A DNA stretch of 64,000 bases. It comes from Methanobrevibacter sp. GTDB lineage: Archaea > Methanobacteriota > Methanobacteria > Methanobacteriales > Methanobacteriaceae. Position numbers and translations under genes: made by a program. Shown piece after piece: positions 45,909 to 54,083 of this stretch. The DNA lies in NCBI RefSeq assembly GCF_015062985.1, contig NZ_SUTI01000002.1, positions 1-64,000 on the forward strand, written 5' to 3'. The first letter of the stretch is position 1, and the number at the start of each line of letters is the position of its first letter. The notes under the pieces are model-generated. The model was not told the origin of the DNA. It saw only the letters and a list, made by a program, of their open reading frames with translations, and did no database searches.

Positions 45909-47256
45909 AATCATTAATTTCGTAACCTAAAGCTTGCAGGTTATCTCGAATCTTATCTGACAAATCATACTGTTTGTTAGCTCTAAGTTCAGATCTTACT
46001 TCAGAAATCAAGTCAAGTAAATCATCAGAACCTGCATTGACCTCTTCAACTTCAAAGCTAACGCCGAATATATGAGCAGCATCATCAAGGAATGCTTTAA
46101 TAGCTATCTTATCTTCAGCACTTAAATTATCCAATTCATTTTTGGAATCATTAATTAATCCAAAAATAGCTGCAATAGCCTTTGGAGTGTTGAAGTCATC
46201 ATCCATACTGTCAAAGAATTCCTTCTTCCATTTATCCAACACTTCATAGTCAGATTCAAATTCTTCTGTAACTTCAACATCTAAAAGTTCATAGTACTTT
46301 CTGATTCTGTCTAAACTTTTAGCGGACTGGTGAAGTGAATCCTTGGAAAAGTCAATCGGACTTCTGTAGTGGGTTGACAAAACAAAGAACCTGAAAGTTT
46401 CTGCCTCATAATCCTTAAGCAAATCACGGATTGTGATAAAGTTATTTAAGGATTTTGACATTTTCTCTCCATTAACGTTTAAAAATCCAGTGTGCAACCA
46501 GAATTTTACCATTGGAGCCTTTCCACTTACAGCTTCCATTTGAGTGATTTCCGCTTCGTGGTGTGGGAAAATCAAATCAAGACCTCCTCCGTGAGCGTCA
46601 TATTGCGGGCCGAAGTAGTATTCTGTAATTGCAGTATCCTCAATGTGCCAGCCAGGTCTTCCGTCTCCCCATGGGGATGGCCATGTTGGTTCATCAACGC
46701 CTTCACGTTTTTTCCATAAGGCAAAGTCCTGCGGATTTTTCTTGGTTGTATCAGCCAAATCCCTATGAGATTCCAGTTCTTCAACATTTCTGTTGGACAA
46801 TTTACCGAATTCAGGGAATTTATCTATTTCAAAGTAAACCCCATCCTCGGTTTCATAAGCAAAACCCTTATCAATCAATCTTTGAATCTGGTCTAAAATT
46901 TCATCAACATGATCAGTTGCTCTTGCAAATAAGTTAACTCCATTAACATTTAATTTATTCATGTCTTCAATATATCTTTTCTCAAACTTGCGAGCTAACT
47001 CTCCTGCAGGAATTCCACTCTCTTTTGATCGGTTAATAATCTTGTCATCAATGTCAGTGATATTTTGGATATAAAATACAGCATATCCCTTGAATTCCAA
47101 ATATCTTTTTATTGTATCAAAAGAGATGTAAGTCCTTCCATGTCCAATATGAGCATCATCATAAACAGTTGGACCGCAAACAAATAAGTTAACTCTATTT
47201 TTATTAATAGTCACAAAATTCTCTTTACTGCGAGTTAAAGTTGAATAGACGTCCAT
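45907..47256 (-). CDS. cysS: cysteine--tRNA ligase
   Basis: A 449-aa class I synthetase with the zinc Cys and HIGH motif in FVCGPTVYDDAHIGHGR near residue 30, the WHIEDTAI region, GGGLDLIFPHHEAEI and NGEKMSKS near 250. The frame runs on to 47361 through the tRNA gene; the ATG at 47256 with GAGGTTATTTTT before it is the true start. Having CysRS, cysE and cysK means direct charging with free cysteine rather than the SepRS/SepCysS route. Its gene sits right after tRNA-Cys. Confidence 0.96.
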   Translation of the reverse strand: MDVYSTLTRSKENFVTINKNRVNLFVCGPTVYDDAHIGHGRTYISFDTIKRYLEFKGYAVFYIQNITDIDDKIINRSKESGIPAGELARKFEKRYIEDMNKLNVNGVNLFARATDHVDEILDQIQRLIDKGFAYETEDGVYFEIDKFPEFGKLSNRNVEELESHRDLADTTKKNPQDFALWKKREGVDEPTWPSPWGDGRPGWHIEDTAITEYYFGPQYDAHGGGLDLIFPHHEAEITQMEAVSGKAPMVKFWLHTGFLNVNGEKMSKSLNNFITIRDLLKDYEAETFRFFVLSTHYRSPIDFSKDSLHQSAKSLDRIRKYYELLDVEVTEEFESDYEVLDKWKKEFFDSMDDDFNTPKAIAAIFGLINDSKNELDNLSAEDKIAIKAFLDDAAHIFGVSFEVEEVNAGSDDLLDLISEVRSELRANKQYDLSDKIRDNLQALGYEIND

Positions 47257-47288
47257 AAAAATAACCTCAGAAAAATAGTAATTTAAAA

Positions 47289-47359
47289 GGCAAGTGAGGG
47301 ATTTGAACCCCCGTATTATGGTCTGCAGCCACACACCTAAGCCACTCGGTAAACTTGCC
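47289..47359 (-). tRNA. tRNA-Cys (GCA)
   Basis: A 71-nt cloverleaf on the minus strand: acceptor GGCAAGT/ACTTGCC (7 bp), D stem ACC/GGT, anticodon stem TGTGG/CCATA around loop CTGCAGA with anticodon GCA, and T arm GGGGG-TTCAAAT-CCCTC. CCA is not encoded. It lies 32 bp upstream of the cysS start on the same strand, next to the enzyme that charges it. Confidence 0.95.
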
Positions 47360-47432
47360 ACTTAATATTAAAGTATAATAAAATATTGGTTATTGATAGT
47401 TTAAATACTTTACTATTATTTCCAATATTTCA

Positions 47433-47807
47433 TTAATTTGCTTCAGAACCTAAACAAGATTGACAATCATCACCAAGTTCAGACTTATCAATGTTGAGTT
47501 GTTCCAGCACATCAGATATCTCCACATTATGGCAAATCTTGCATGTTCTTGAAATTAAATCCGCCTTGGTTGCTTTACCATCGGACAACTCACGGGCAAA
47601 TTCTTTAATTCCTTCTCGAACATCATCGTCAAGCTTAATGCCGCTACCACGTTTATCGGTAATGTACTGGGATACGGCTGGTTGAGTGATATCCATAAGT
47701 TCAGAAACATCTTTCTGCTTCATACCTAGATTTAAAAGTTCTTTAGCCAATTCAGACCTAATAGCTGGTATTACATACCATACAACGATTTCACAAGGGG
47801 GTTTCAT
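47433..47807 (-). CDS. Cys-rich HTH transcriptional regulator in the cysteine operon
   Basis: A 124-aa regulator of the COG2522 type: KPPCEIVVWYVIPAIRSELA, an XRE-like HTH (MKQKDVSELMDITQPAVSQY near 35-54) and a C-terminal part with two CxxC pairs (CKICHN and CQSCLG) that could bind Zn or an Fe-S cluster. A longer frame reaches 47867 inside cysE; the ATG at 47807, one base after the cysE stop, is preferred. The position makes it the leading candidate regulator of cysK/cysE and of the shared palindromes. Confidence 0.85.
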   Translation of the reverse strand: MKPPCEIVVWYVIPAIRSELAKELLNLGMKQKDVSELMDITQPAVSQYITDKRGSGIKLDDDVREGIKEFARELSDGKATKADLISRTCKICHNVEISDVLEQLNIDKSELGDDCQSCLGSEAN

Positions 47808-47808
47808 T

Positions 47809-48522
47809 TTAATCACTATTCTCTTTAAATAAGTCTCCAAATTCGATTTTATCATTGGATTTTTCATCTGTCAAGCAAATTCCATTCTTATCCAGTAAAA
47901 TTTGAATAAGCTTCTCATTTTCTTCAATTTGCTTTTCTAATGATCTTATTGCTGCTGCAACAGGGTCCGGCAATTTATTATGTTCCAAATCAACAACATG
48001 ACTAGTGTTTCTACATTTGACTATTCTGCCAGGAACACCGACACAGGTTGATTCCGGAGGAACATCTTTAAGAACTACAGCACCTGTACCAATTTTGGCG
48101 TATTCCCCGATAGTAATGTTACCCATCACTTTTGCACCAGCACCAATGATAACACCATTTTCAATAGTTGGGTGCCTTTTACCCTTACTGGTTGTAGTAC
48201 CACCAAGCACAACACCCTGATAAATCAATACATCATCCCCGACAATAGTTGTTTCACCAACAACAATTCCCATTCCGTGATCTATAAAAACTCTCTTACC
48301 AAACTGTGCACCAGGGTGGATTTCAATACCTGTGAGAAAACGAGAGATAGTTGATAAAATACGAGCTAACAATTTTAAAGAATGATTCCAAAACCAGTGA
48401 CTGATTCTATGGAAAACCAATGCATAAAACCCCGGATAGCAAAGGAATATCTCAATAGATGAACGCATCGCAGGGTCTTTTTCTTTAAAAGTGTTAATCT
48501 CACTTTTCAAACTATCAAACAT
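47809..48522 (-). CDS. cysE: serine O-acetyltransferase
   Basis: A 237-aa hexapeptide-repeat acetyltransferase making O-acetylserine. The N-terminal helical part (DPAMRSSIEIFLCYPGFYALVFHRISHW), GIEIHPGAQFGKRVFIDHGMGIVVGET and GVVLGGTTTSKGKRHPTIENGVIIGAGAKVMGNI are diagnostic. The C-terminal ~60 residues are charged and longer than in short CysE forms. It follows cysK by 61 bp and is coupled to the regulator. Likely acquired from bacteria. Confidence 0.95.
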   Translation of the reverse strand: MFDSLKSEINTFKEKDPAMRSSIEIFLCYPGFYALVFHRISHWFWNHSLKLLARILSTISRFLTGIEIHPGAQFGKRVFIDHGMGIVVGETTIVGDDVLIYQGVVLGGTTTSKGKRHPTIENGVIIGAGAKVMGNITIGEYAKIGTGAVVLKDVPPESTCVGVPGRIVKCRNTSHVVDLEHNKLPDPVAAAIRSLEKQIEENEKLIQILLDKNGICLTDEKSNDKIEFGDLFKENSD

Positions 48523-48583
48523 TTAAAATCTCCAAGGTTACTATACATTAATATAATATAACATATAGTATAAATAGTTTATC

Positions 48584-49531
48584 TTAATCAAATAACCATT
48601 CTACGGAGAGATATCTTTCACCATTATCAGGTAAGATAGCAATTATTCTTTTACCTTTGTTTTCTTCTTTTTTAGCAAATTCTAATGCTGCCCAAGTTGC
48701 TGCTCCTGATGAAATGCCTGAAAAGATACCTTCTTTTTTAGCAAGTGCGATTAAAGTCTTTCCAGCATCCTCATTTTCTACCGGAACAATTTCATCGATT
48801 ACACTATCATCATATATTGACGGAACAAAACCTGCACCAATACCTTGGATTTTATGAGGTCCTTTTTCACCTTTACCTAAAGTCTGGGAGTCTTTTGGCT
48901 CTACCGCCACAATTTTAACACCTGGAACTTCCTCTTTTAGGACTTTACCTATTCCGGTAATAGTTCCCCCTGTTCCGACACCTGCAATAACAATGTCAAC
49001 ATTGCCTTCAGTGTCTCTTAAAATTTCCTGAGCAGTGGTTTTGGCATGAATCTCCACATTGGCAGGGTTATCAAACTGACCTAAAATAATGGATCCTGGA
49101 GTTTCTTCATTAAGCTCTTTGGCTTTTGCAATAGCTCCGCCCATTCCGTTAGCTCCCGGAGTCAATACCAATTCCGCACCAAGAACACTTAAGAACTTTC
49201 TTCTTTCAATAGACATGGTGTCAGGCATGGTTAAAATTAATTTATAACCTTTAGCGGCAGCCGCAAATGCAAGACCGATTCCTGTGTTTCCACTTGTTGG
49301 TTCAATGATGGTTGCGCCCGGCTTTAACAAACCCTTTTCTTCCGCATCTTCAATCATTGCTACTGCAACACGGTCTTTTACACTGCCAGTAGGATTGAAT
49401 GATTCTATTTTTACATCAACTTCAGCTTCTAGTCCTTCTGTTAAATTATTTAATCTTACAATCGGAGTATTTCCTATAGCATCTGTAATGCTGTCCAATA
49501 CCCCTCTTTTTAATTCTGGTATATTTGCCAT
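48584..49531 (-). CDS. cysK: cysteine synthase (O-acetylserine sulfhydrylase)
   Basis: A 315-aa fold-type-II PLP enzyme combining O-acetylserine with sulfide. ITDAIGNTPIVRLNNL, PLP-Lys in SFNPTGSVKDRVA near 44-56, PTSGNTGIGLA near 79-89 and GVGTGGTITGIGK near 190-202 are all present. It heads the cysK-cysE-regulator run and has a promoter with sulfur-regulon boxes. Bacterial-type cysteine biosynthesis is not universal in methanogens. Confidence 0.96.
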   Translation of the reverse strand: MANIPELKRGVLDSITDAIGNTPIVRLNNLTEGLEAEVDVKIESFNPTGSVKDRVAVAMIEDAEEKGLLKPGATIIEPTSGNTGIGLAFAAAAKGYKLILTMPDTMSIERRKFLSVLGAELVLTPGANGMGGAIAKAKELNEETPGSIILGQFDNPANVEIHAKTTAQEILRDTEGNVDIVIAGVGTGGTITGIGKVLKEEVPGVKIVAVEPKDSQTLGKGEKGPHKIQGIGAGFVPSIYDDSVIDEIVPVENEDAGKTLIALAKKEGIFSGISSGAATWAALEFAKKEENKGKRIIAILPDNGERYLSVEWLFD

Positions 49532-49586
49532 ATTTTTATCTCCTAAATTATATTTCTATTTTGATATTAAAAATTATTTTTAAAGT

Positions 49587-49615
49587 TATAACATGTGTTA
49601 TTATAACTATTGTTA
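49587..49615 (-). promoter_or_regulatory. two ATAAC-N4-GTTAT palindromes in the cysK leader
   Basis: ATAAC-ATGT-GTTAT at 49587-49600 and ATAAC-TATT-GTTAT at 49602-49615, 15 bp apart, between the TATA element (~49631-49638) and the ATG at 49531. The second is the exact reverse complement of one copy upstream of the sulfhydrylase gene (38773-38786). Binding here would block transcription start. Confidence 0.65.
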
Positions 49616-49640
49616 TATAACAATGTTTTAGCTTATAAAT

Positions 49641-49656
49641 GTTTTGGTATAACTAA
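49641..49656 (-). promoter_or_regulatory. DtxR-box-like element over the cysK BRE
   Basis: TTTTGGTATAACTAAA on the + strand, one base different from the dtxR-gene box, placed just upstream of the cysK TATA element (TTATAAA, 49632-49638). Confidence 0.5.
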
Positions 49657-49659
49657 AAA

Positions 49660-50292
49660 TTAAACATTACCCCTAAAATAGTCGCAAATCTCAGTGCATG
49701 GACAAATTTCACATTGAGGAGAAATCGGTTTGCAGATATTCTGACCGAATTGAACCATCAAATCATTTAATTTAATCCATAACTCCTCTGGAGCGATTTT
49801 GCACAATTCAACCTCAGTATCTTCAGGGTCTTTGGTATCAACCAAACCCAACCTATTTGAAATCCTGTGCACATGAGTATCAACCGGAATTGCCGGAAGC
49901 TCAAAAGCAAAAACCATTACGCAATTGGCAGTCTTACGACCAACACCCGGAAGCTTGACAAGCTCTTCAACAGTATCCGGAACTTCACCACCATATTGGT
50001 CTATTAAAATCTGTGAAACTTCCTGAATCCTGGCCGCCTTGACATTATAAAAGCCTGCAGGCTTAATCAGTTCCTTTACATCATCAATCGGAGCATCAAC
50101 AACTTCATATATGTCCTTATATTTGGCAAATAGATTATCAGTGGCCTGGTCAGTATTTTCATCACGAGTCCTTTGAGATAAAATTGTTCTAACCAGTACC
50201 TTGTATGGATCATGGTCGAGAAATGTCCTTATCTCAAAAGTGTTTTCCAGCTGATTTATCAATTCAATGACTCTTTCTTCCTTATCCATCAT
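49660..50292 (-). CDS. nth: endonuclease III-type DNA glycosylase
   Basis: A 210-aa base-excision repair enzyme. The helix-hairpin-helix LVKLPGVGRKTANCVM holds the catalytic Lys, VDTHVHRISNRLGLV holds the catalytic Asp, and the C-terminal Cys pattern CKPISPQCEICPCTEIC is the 4Fe-4S site. Start may be ATG at 50292 (ATGA overlap with aroA) or at 50289. Confidence 0.94.
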   Translation of the reverse strand: MMDKEERVIELINQLENTFEIRTFLDHDPYKVLVRTILSQRTRDENTDQATDNLFAKYKDIYEVVDAPIDDVKELIKPAGFYNVKAARIQEVSQILIDQYGGEVPDTVEELVKLPGVGRKTANCVMVFAFELPAIPVDTHVHRISNRLGLVDTKDPEDTEVELCKIAPEELWIKLNDLMVQFGQNICKPISPQCEICPCTEICDYFRGNV

Positions 50293-51605
50293 ACCAACTC
50301 CAATTCAAATCCAAGTTCTGCCATAGCTTCAATGAAATTCGGGAACGATACGTCAAAGACCTCCCCATTTGTTATTTCAATATCATGTTTTAGGCCAATC
50401 AGTGAAAATGCCATTGCAAGTCTGTGGTCTCCATGAGAATCAACAACGCCTGATGTGACACCACCAGTTATGCTCATTCCGTCTTCCCTTTCAGTCAGCT
50501 TGCATCCTAATTTTTCAAGTTCACGACAGGTTGTATCAATCCTGTCAGTTTCCTTTACCCTTGCATGGGCGACTCCTGAAATATTTGTTGTTCCTTCAGC
50601 CATTGCGGCCAAAACCGCAACAGTAATCAGTAAATCAGGAGCGTTGGATAAATCAACATCAATAGCTGTAAGTTTACCTTCCGAAGCAATCTCAACATAA
50701 TCTTCACCCCTGACAATAGTCGCTCCCATTTTCTGGAGTATATCCAGAATAAATTTGTCACCCTGCTTTGAATCTCTGAATAAATTTTTAATTTTGGCTT
50801 TACCGCCATTAATGGCTATCAGTGCCAGCAGATAAGATGCTGATGAATAATCCCCTTCAACAGTATAATCACAAGCAATATAATCCTGTTTTTTCACTTT
50901 AAACTCATCAATTCTGCAACTTTGATGTTCCTGATTGCAGGTTTCATGCTTCAAATAATATCCTTTTAAAACCTTGACTCCGAATTTCCTCATAATGTCC
51001 AAGGTCATGTTAACATAAGGTTTTGACTTGAATTCCGGCAATACATACAATGTAACGCCCCTTTCGGATAGAGGTGAAGACAACACAATTGATGAAATGA
51101 ATTGTGAACTGACATTGCCGTAGATATTGGTTTCGCCACCAACATAACCCGGCCGGATTAATATCGGTGCCTTTTCATTGTCATTTAATGATTCCGTTTC
51201 AATGCCCAAAGGCTTTAAGGCATCCATCAATAAGCCCATAGGCCTGGTCTGCAATGATTCATCACCGGTTAAAATAACCTCATTATCGCTTAAAGCAGAA
51301 ACTGATGTCATCAGTCTCAAGGTAGTTCCGGAATTAGCCAAATCAATCGGATTTTCACATGAATTATGGAGCTTTCCACCAGTTCCAATAACCTCCAGAT
51401 AATCATCATCCCTATTGATTTGAGCACCTAAAGATTCACAAACCCTTATTGATGCCAAGGTATCCTCTGAATACAGCATGTCATATAATTTGGAAGTTCC
51501 CCTAGCTAAACTGGCTAAAATAATGGCTCTGTGCGAATAGCTTTTAGAAGGAGGTGCTTTTACCTCACCGCCTATGTCTGAAATATTTTTTACCTTAAGA
51601 ATCAT
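50289..51605 (-). CDS. aroA: 3-phosphoshikimate 1-carboxyvinyltransferase
   Basis: A 438-aa EPSP synthase of the shikimate pathway. PPSKSYSHRAIILASLARG at the N-terminus, LANSGTTLRLMTS near 88-100, and HARVKETDRI plus DHRLAMAFS toward the end are family motifs. Slightly longer than bacterial forms because of an insert around residues 215-235 with Cys/His residues. Overlaps nth by 4 bp. Confidence 0.95.
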   Translation of the reverse strand: MILKVKNISDIGGEVKAPPSKSYSHRAIILASLARGTSKLYDMLYSEDTLASIRVCESLGAQINRDDDYLEVIGTGGKLHNSCENPIDLANSGTTLRLMTSVSALSDNEVILTGDESLQTRPMGLLMDALKPLGIETESLNDNEKAPILIRPGYVGGETNIYGNVSSQFISSIVLSSPLSERGVTLYVLPEFKSKPYVNMTLDIMRKFGVKVLKGYYLKHETCNQEHQSCRIDEFKVKKQDYIACDYTVEGDYSSASYLLALIAINGGKAKIKNLFRDSKQGDKFILDILQKMGATIVRGEDYVEIASEGKLTAIDVDLSNAPDLLITVAVLAAMAEGTTNISGVAHARVKETDRIDTTCRELEKLGCKLTEREDGMSITGGVTSGVVDSHGDHRLAMAFSLIGLKHDIEITNGEVFDVSFPNFIEAMAELGFELELV

Positions 51606-51822
51606 TTTATCCTACCGAAAAGATAATATTCTTATCGATATACCCTCAACTTTTTCTATAATGTTAATATATTTTGAATACTTAATTAATTTTTTGGAAT
51701 TCACATTTTTGTGCAATTCAACCTGACTAGTTGAATTCCGGGCATTTCTGCATTAATTAGATAAACCTGTTACTACAAACATTTAATCAAAAAAAAATCA
51801 GATGTAAAAGAAGGCAAATGAC

Positions 51823-52785
51823 ATGAGGGAATGGCAAGTAGGCGACCCGGTTGGGGACGGAAATGATATTGGTGTTCCGGATATCCCCTATATGGATTAT
51901 TTAAAAGATGATGACGAATCATCCCAAGAAGATATTGTTGATGATTTCAAATACAACATAAACAATGCACGGGACTTTTATAATATGAACAACTATGAAA
52001 CTGCATTCCCTTTTCTTGATTCCTCTTTCAGGATTTATGGAAAGATGAATAATTTTGAAAAATCACAAGTAAGGAACAATCCATTTAATCAGAACTGGAT
52101 TACTGAGCTATGCTGTAAGCTAATAAACAACCATGGCAAATATTATCAGGAAGCCACTCAATTTATCATAAACAACAGCTATTCAGTAAAAATATGCGAG
52201 GATTGCGATTGCGTATATCCTACTGATTATAATTGCTGCATCAAATGTGGAAATCCATTAACGGAACCTGCCCGCAAATCAGCAGATGAACTCGCAGAAG
52301 AACTCTCCAATTTTTTAAGCAATAAAATTTACGATGAATCTGAAATAGATAAATTAGTTTATAGATCAATATTATTAATGGAATCAAACGATTGCAGATT
52401 AGTTGAAATTAATGAAAGCACTTACGGTATTGATTTCATATTTGAAAAAGAACACAAATACTTTAAAACAAGATATATCTGTGAGTATGTTCTGGGTTCT
52501 GCAAGAATCTTTGAAGATTTTGGAATAACACACAACCATGATAAATTGCTTATGAATGAATCATTCAAAAAATTAATTAAAGACACAGAAAACCAAACCG
52601 GATTTACATTTAAAGAATGTGATGGAGGCTACGGAGCGCAATTAGACGCCAACAGATTTGATTTCATATTTAATGATGAAATATCTGTTATTGCTCGTTT
52701 TGATATGGGCGATGGTAAGACTGCAGTATATGACATTGATTTGGATAATATGGAATTAAGCAAAGATTATAGGGCGTATGGCTAA
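51823..52785 (+). CDS. hypothetical protein with internal zinc ribbon
   Basis: A 320-aa soluble protein with acidic N-terminus, a helical part, a central ribbon (CEDCDCVYP/CCIKCG near residues 125-147) and a C-terminal alpha/beta domain of unknown type. The ATG is preceded by GGCAAATGAC rather than a strong ribosome binding site. It lies alone on the + strand. Similar ribbon-containing unknowns occur elsewhere in this window, but I recognise no function. Confidence 0.65.
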   Translation: MREWQVGDPVGDGNDIGVPDIPYMDYLKDDDESSQEDIVDDFKYNINNARDFYNMNNYETAFPFLDSSFRIYGKMNNFEKSQVRNNPFNQNWITELCCKLINNHGKYYQEATQFIINNSYSVKICEDCDCVYPTDYNCCIKCGNPLTEPARKSADELAEELSNFLSNKIYDESEIDKLVYRSILLMESNDCRLVEINESTYGIDFIFEKEHKYFKTRYICEYVLGSARIFEDFGITHNHDKLLMNESFKKLIKDTENQTGFTFKECDGGYGAQLDANRFDFIFNDEISVIARFDMGDGKTAVYDIDLDNMELSKDYRAYG

Positions 52786-53067
52786 AATGGAAAAAGCATT
52801 GCCCCCATGTTGTAAAGTTTAAAAGAAAAAAATAAAGAAGCACAGATTTGCACGTTCTGTGCTATTTCACTTAAAGAACGGGACACAGAATACCGTTTTC
52901 GAAAGAACTGCGATATAAAGTTTTTAGAAGAGAGGATGCTTTGAGTAATATGTGGGGCTCATCGAAATCAAAAATATTTAGAAATTGACAATACGCCCCA
53001 ATGTCCAAGTGAAGTTCAAAATTGCTTTTTTTGTTTTAAATCAAATAGCTGAGATTTTTTAACTCGA
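52786..53067. other. intergenic region with hairpin and a possible zinc-ribbon gene remnant
   Basis: Contains an 8-bp stem AGCACAGA/TCTGTGCT (52839-52863, loop of 9). In the frame of 52843-52941 the + strand encodes QICTFCAISLKERDTEYRF..., resembling a decayed CxxC zinc ribbon without a start codon. GC content is higher than in typical spacers here, supporting a gene relic. No complete ORF. Confidence 0.35.
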
Positions 53068-53868
53068 TCAATCATTTAAGAAGTCTCTGACAATATTTTG
53101 AAATTCATCAGGCTTCTCTATAACTGCCAGATGTCCCGCATCTTTAATCAATTCAAATTTAGCATCTTTTATCCCATCAGCCACTTCACGGCCCAATTCC
53201 GGCGGATTAATGCCATCATATTCCGCGCCTATAACCAATGTGGAACAGGCCACATTATCATAATCTTTTGAATTGTCAAAGTTGGCAAGGGATGCATCTT
53301 CTGCAGCCTTTTCCTCTTCACTTAATTCCTGACCATCCCCTTTTAGCAATCCCTCAACATCCAGTTCACCACTGACTATCTTTTCAAATGATTGAGGGGC
53401 AACGCTGGCTTTTAATATAACTCCCATCATTTCCTCCTGTGTTACCTGGGTTATGTCAAGATTTGCCTCCTTTAGAATCCTTGCAACTGATGAAGTTTTG
53501 CCATTCGGCTTTGTGCAGACCAAAATAAGATTGTTAATATCATCACATTTAACTTCAGCCGCCCTAAGGGCAATGTATGAGCCCATGGAATATCCGAGAA
53601 TGTCAGCCTTTTCCAGATTCAGTTCCTGAATGATTCCATGTATATCAATTGCATGATCGTCAAGAGTATAATTTTCAGGACGTGTTGATTCACCATGCCC
53701 TCTTGTATCAACTGTAATTACACGATACTCATCTTTAAACATGTCTCTTATTGGATACATTGTTGATTTATCTCCGGTCAGCCCATGAATCAATAATAAT
53801 GAATTTTCACCATGTTCTGTATCATCCACGCAAATTTCAATATCATTAATGCTTAAAAATTTTTTCAT
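53068..53868 (-). CDS. alpha/beta hydrolase
   Basis: A 266-aa single-domain hydrolase with LLLIHGLTGDKS (oxyanion region), DTRGHGES, the nucleophile elbow LGYSMGSYIAL near 92-102, an acid in the GAEYDGINPP strand and the catalytic His in DAGHLAVIEKP. The cap domain is helical. The substrate cannot be deduced. Confidence 0.85.
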   Translation of the reverse strand: MKKFLSINDIEICVDDTEHGENSLLLIHGLTGDKSTMYPIRDMFKDEYRVITVDTRGHGESTRPENYTLDDHAIDIHGIIQELNLEKADILGYSMGSYIALRAAEVKCDDINNLILVCTKPNGKTSSVARILKEANLDITQVTQEEMMGVILKASVAPQSFEKIVSGELDVEGLLKGDGQELSEEEKAAEDASLANFDNSKDYDNVACSTLVIGAEYDGINPPELGREVADGIKDAKFELIKDAGHLAVIEKPDEFQNIVRDFLND

Positions 53869-54083
53869 GTTAAATACCTCATTTTTGTTATTAATAATTA
53901 TATTTAAGTTAATTGTATATTAAGATATTCAATGAAAGTTAATCAGAGCAACGATTTATCTCCTTTTAATATCAAGACTAATATGTACTGATGATGATTA
54001 ATCTTCCCTATGTAAAAAATGATATACTTTAATAATAATTAAAAAAAGAATTATTATTGTTATAGAAATTGGAGGAAAAAGTT

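Noticed and set aside
47289..47359. tRNA-Cys as an integration site for the duplicated segment
   Set aside because: The repeated sequence ends within cysS (46476), about 800 bp from the tRNA; no copy of the tRNA 3' end and no integrase are present.
47257..47361. N-terminal 35-residue extension of CysRS
   Set aside because: It would be translated through the tRNA-Cys gene; the ATG at 47256 has a GAGG ribosome binding site and gives the normal CysRS start.
52839..52863. 8-bp hairpin after the 320-aa zinc-ribbon gene as a terminator
   Set aside because: The hairpin lies about 55 bp past the stop, has a 9-nt loop and is not followed by a T tract on the + strand, so I did not call it a terminator.
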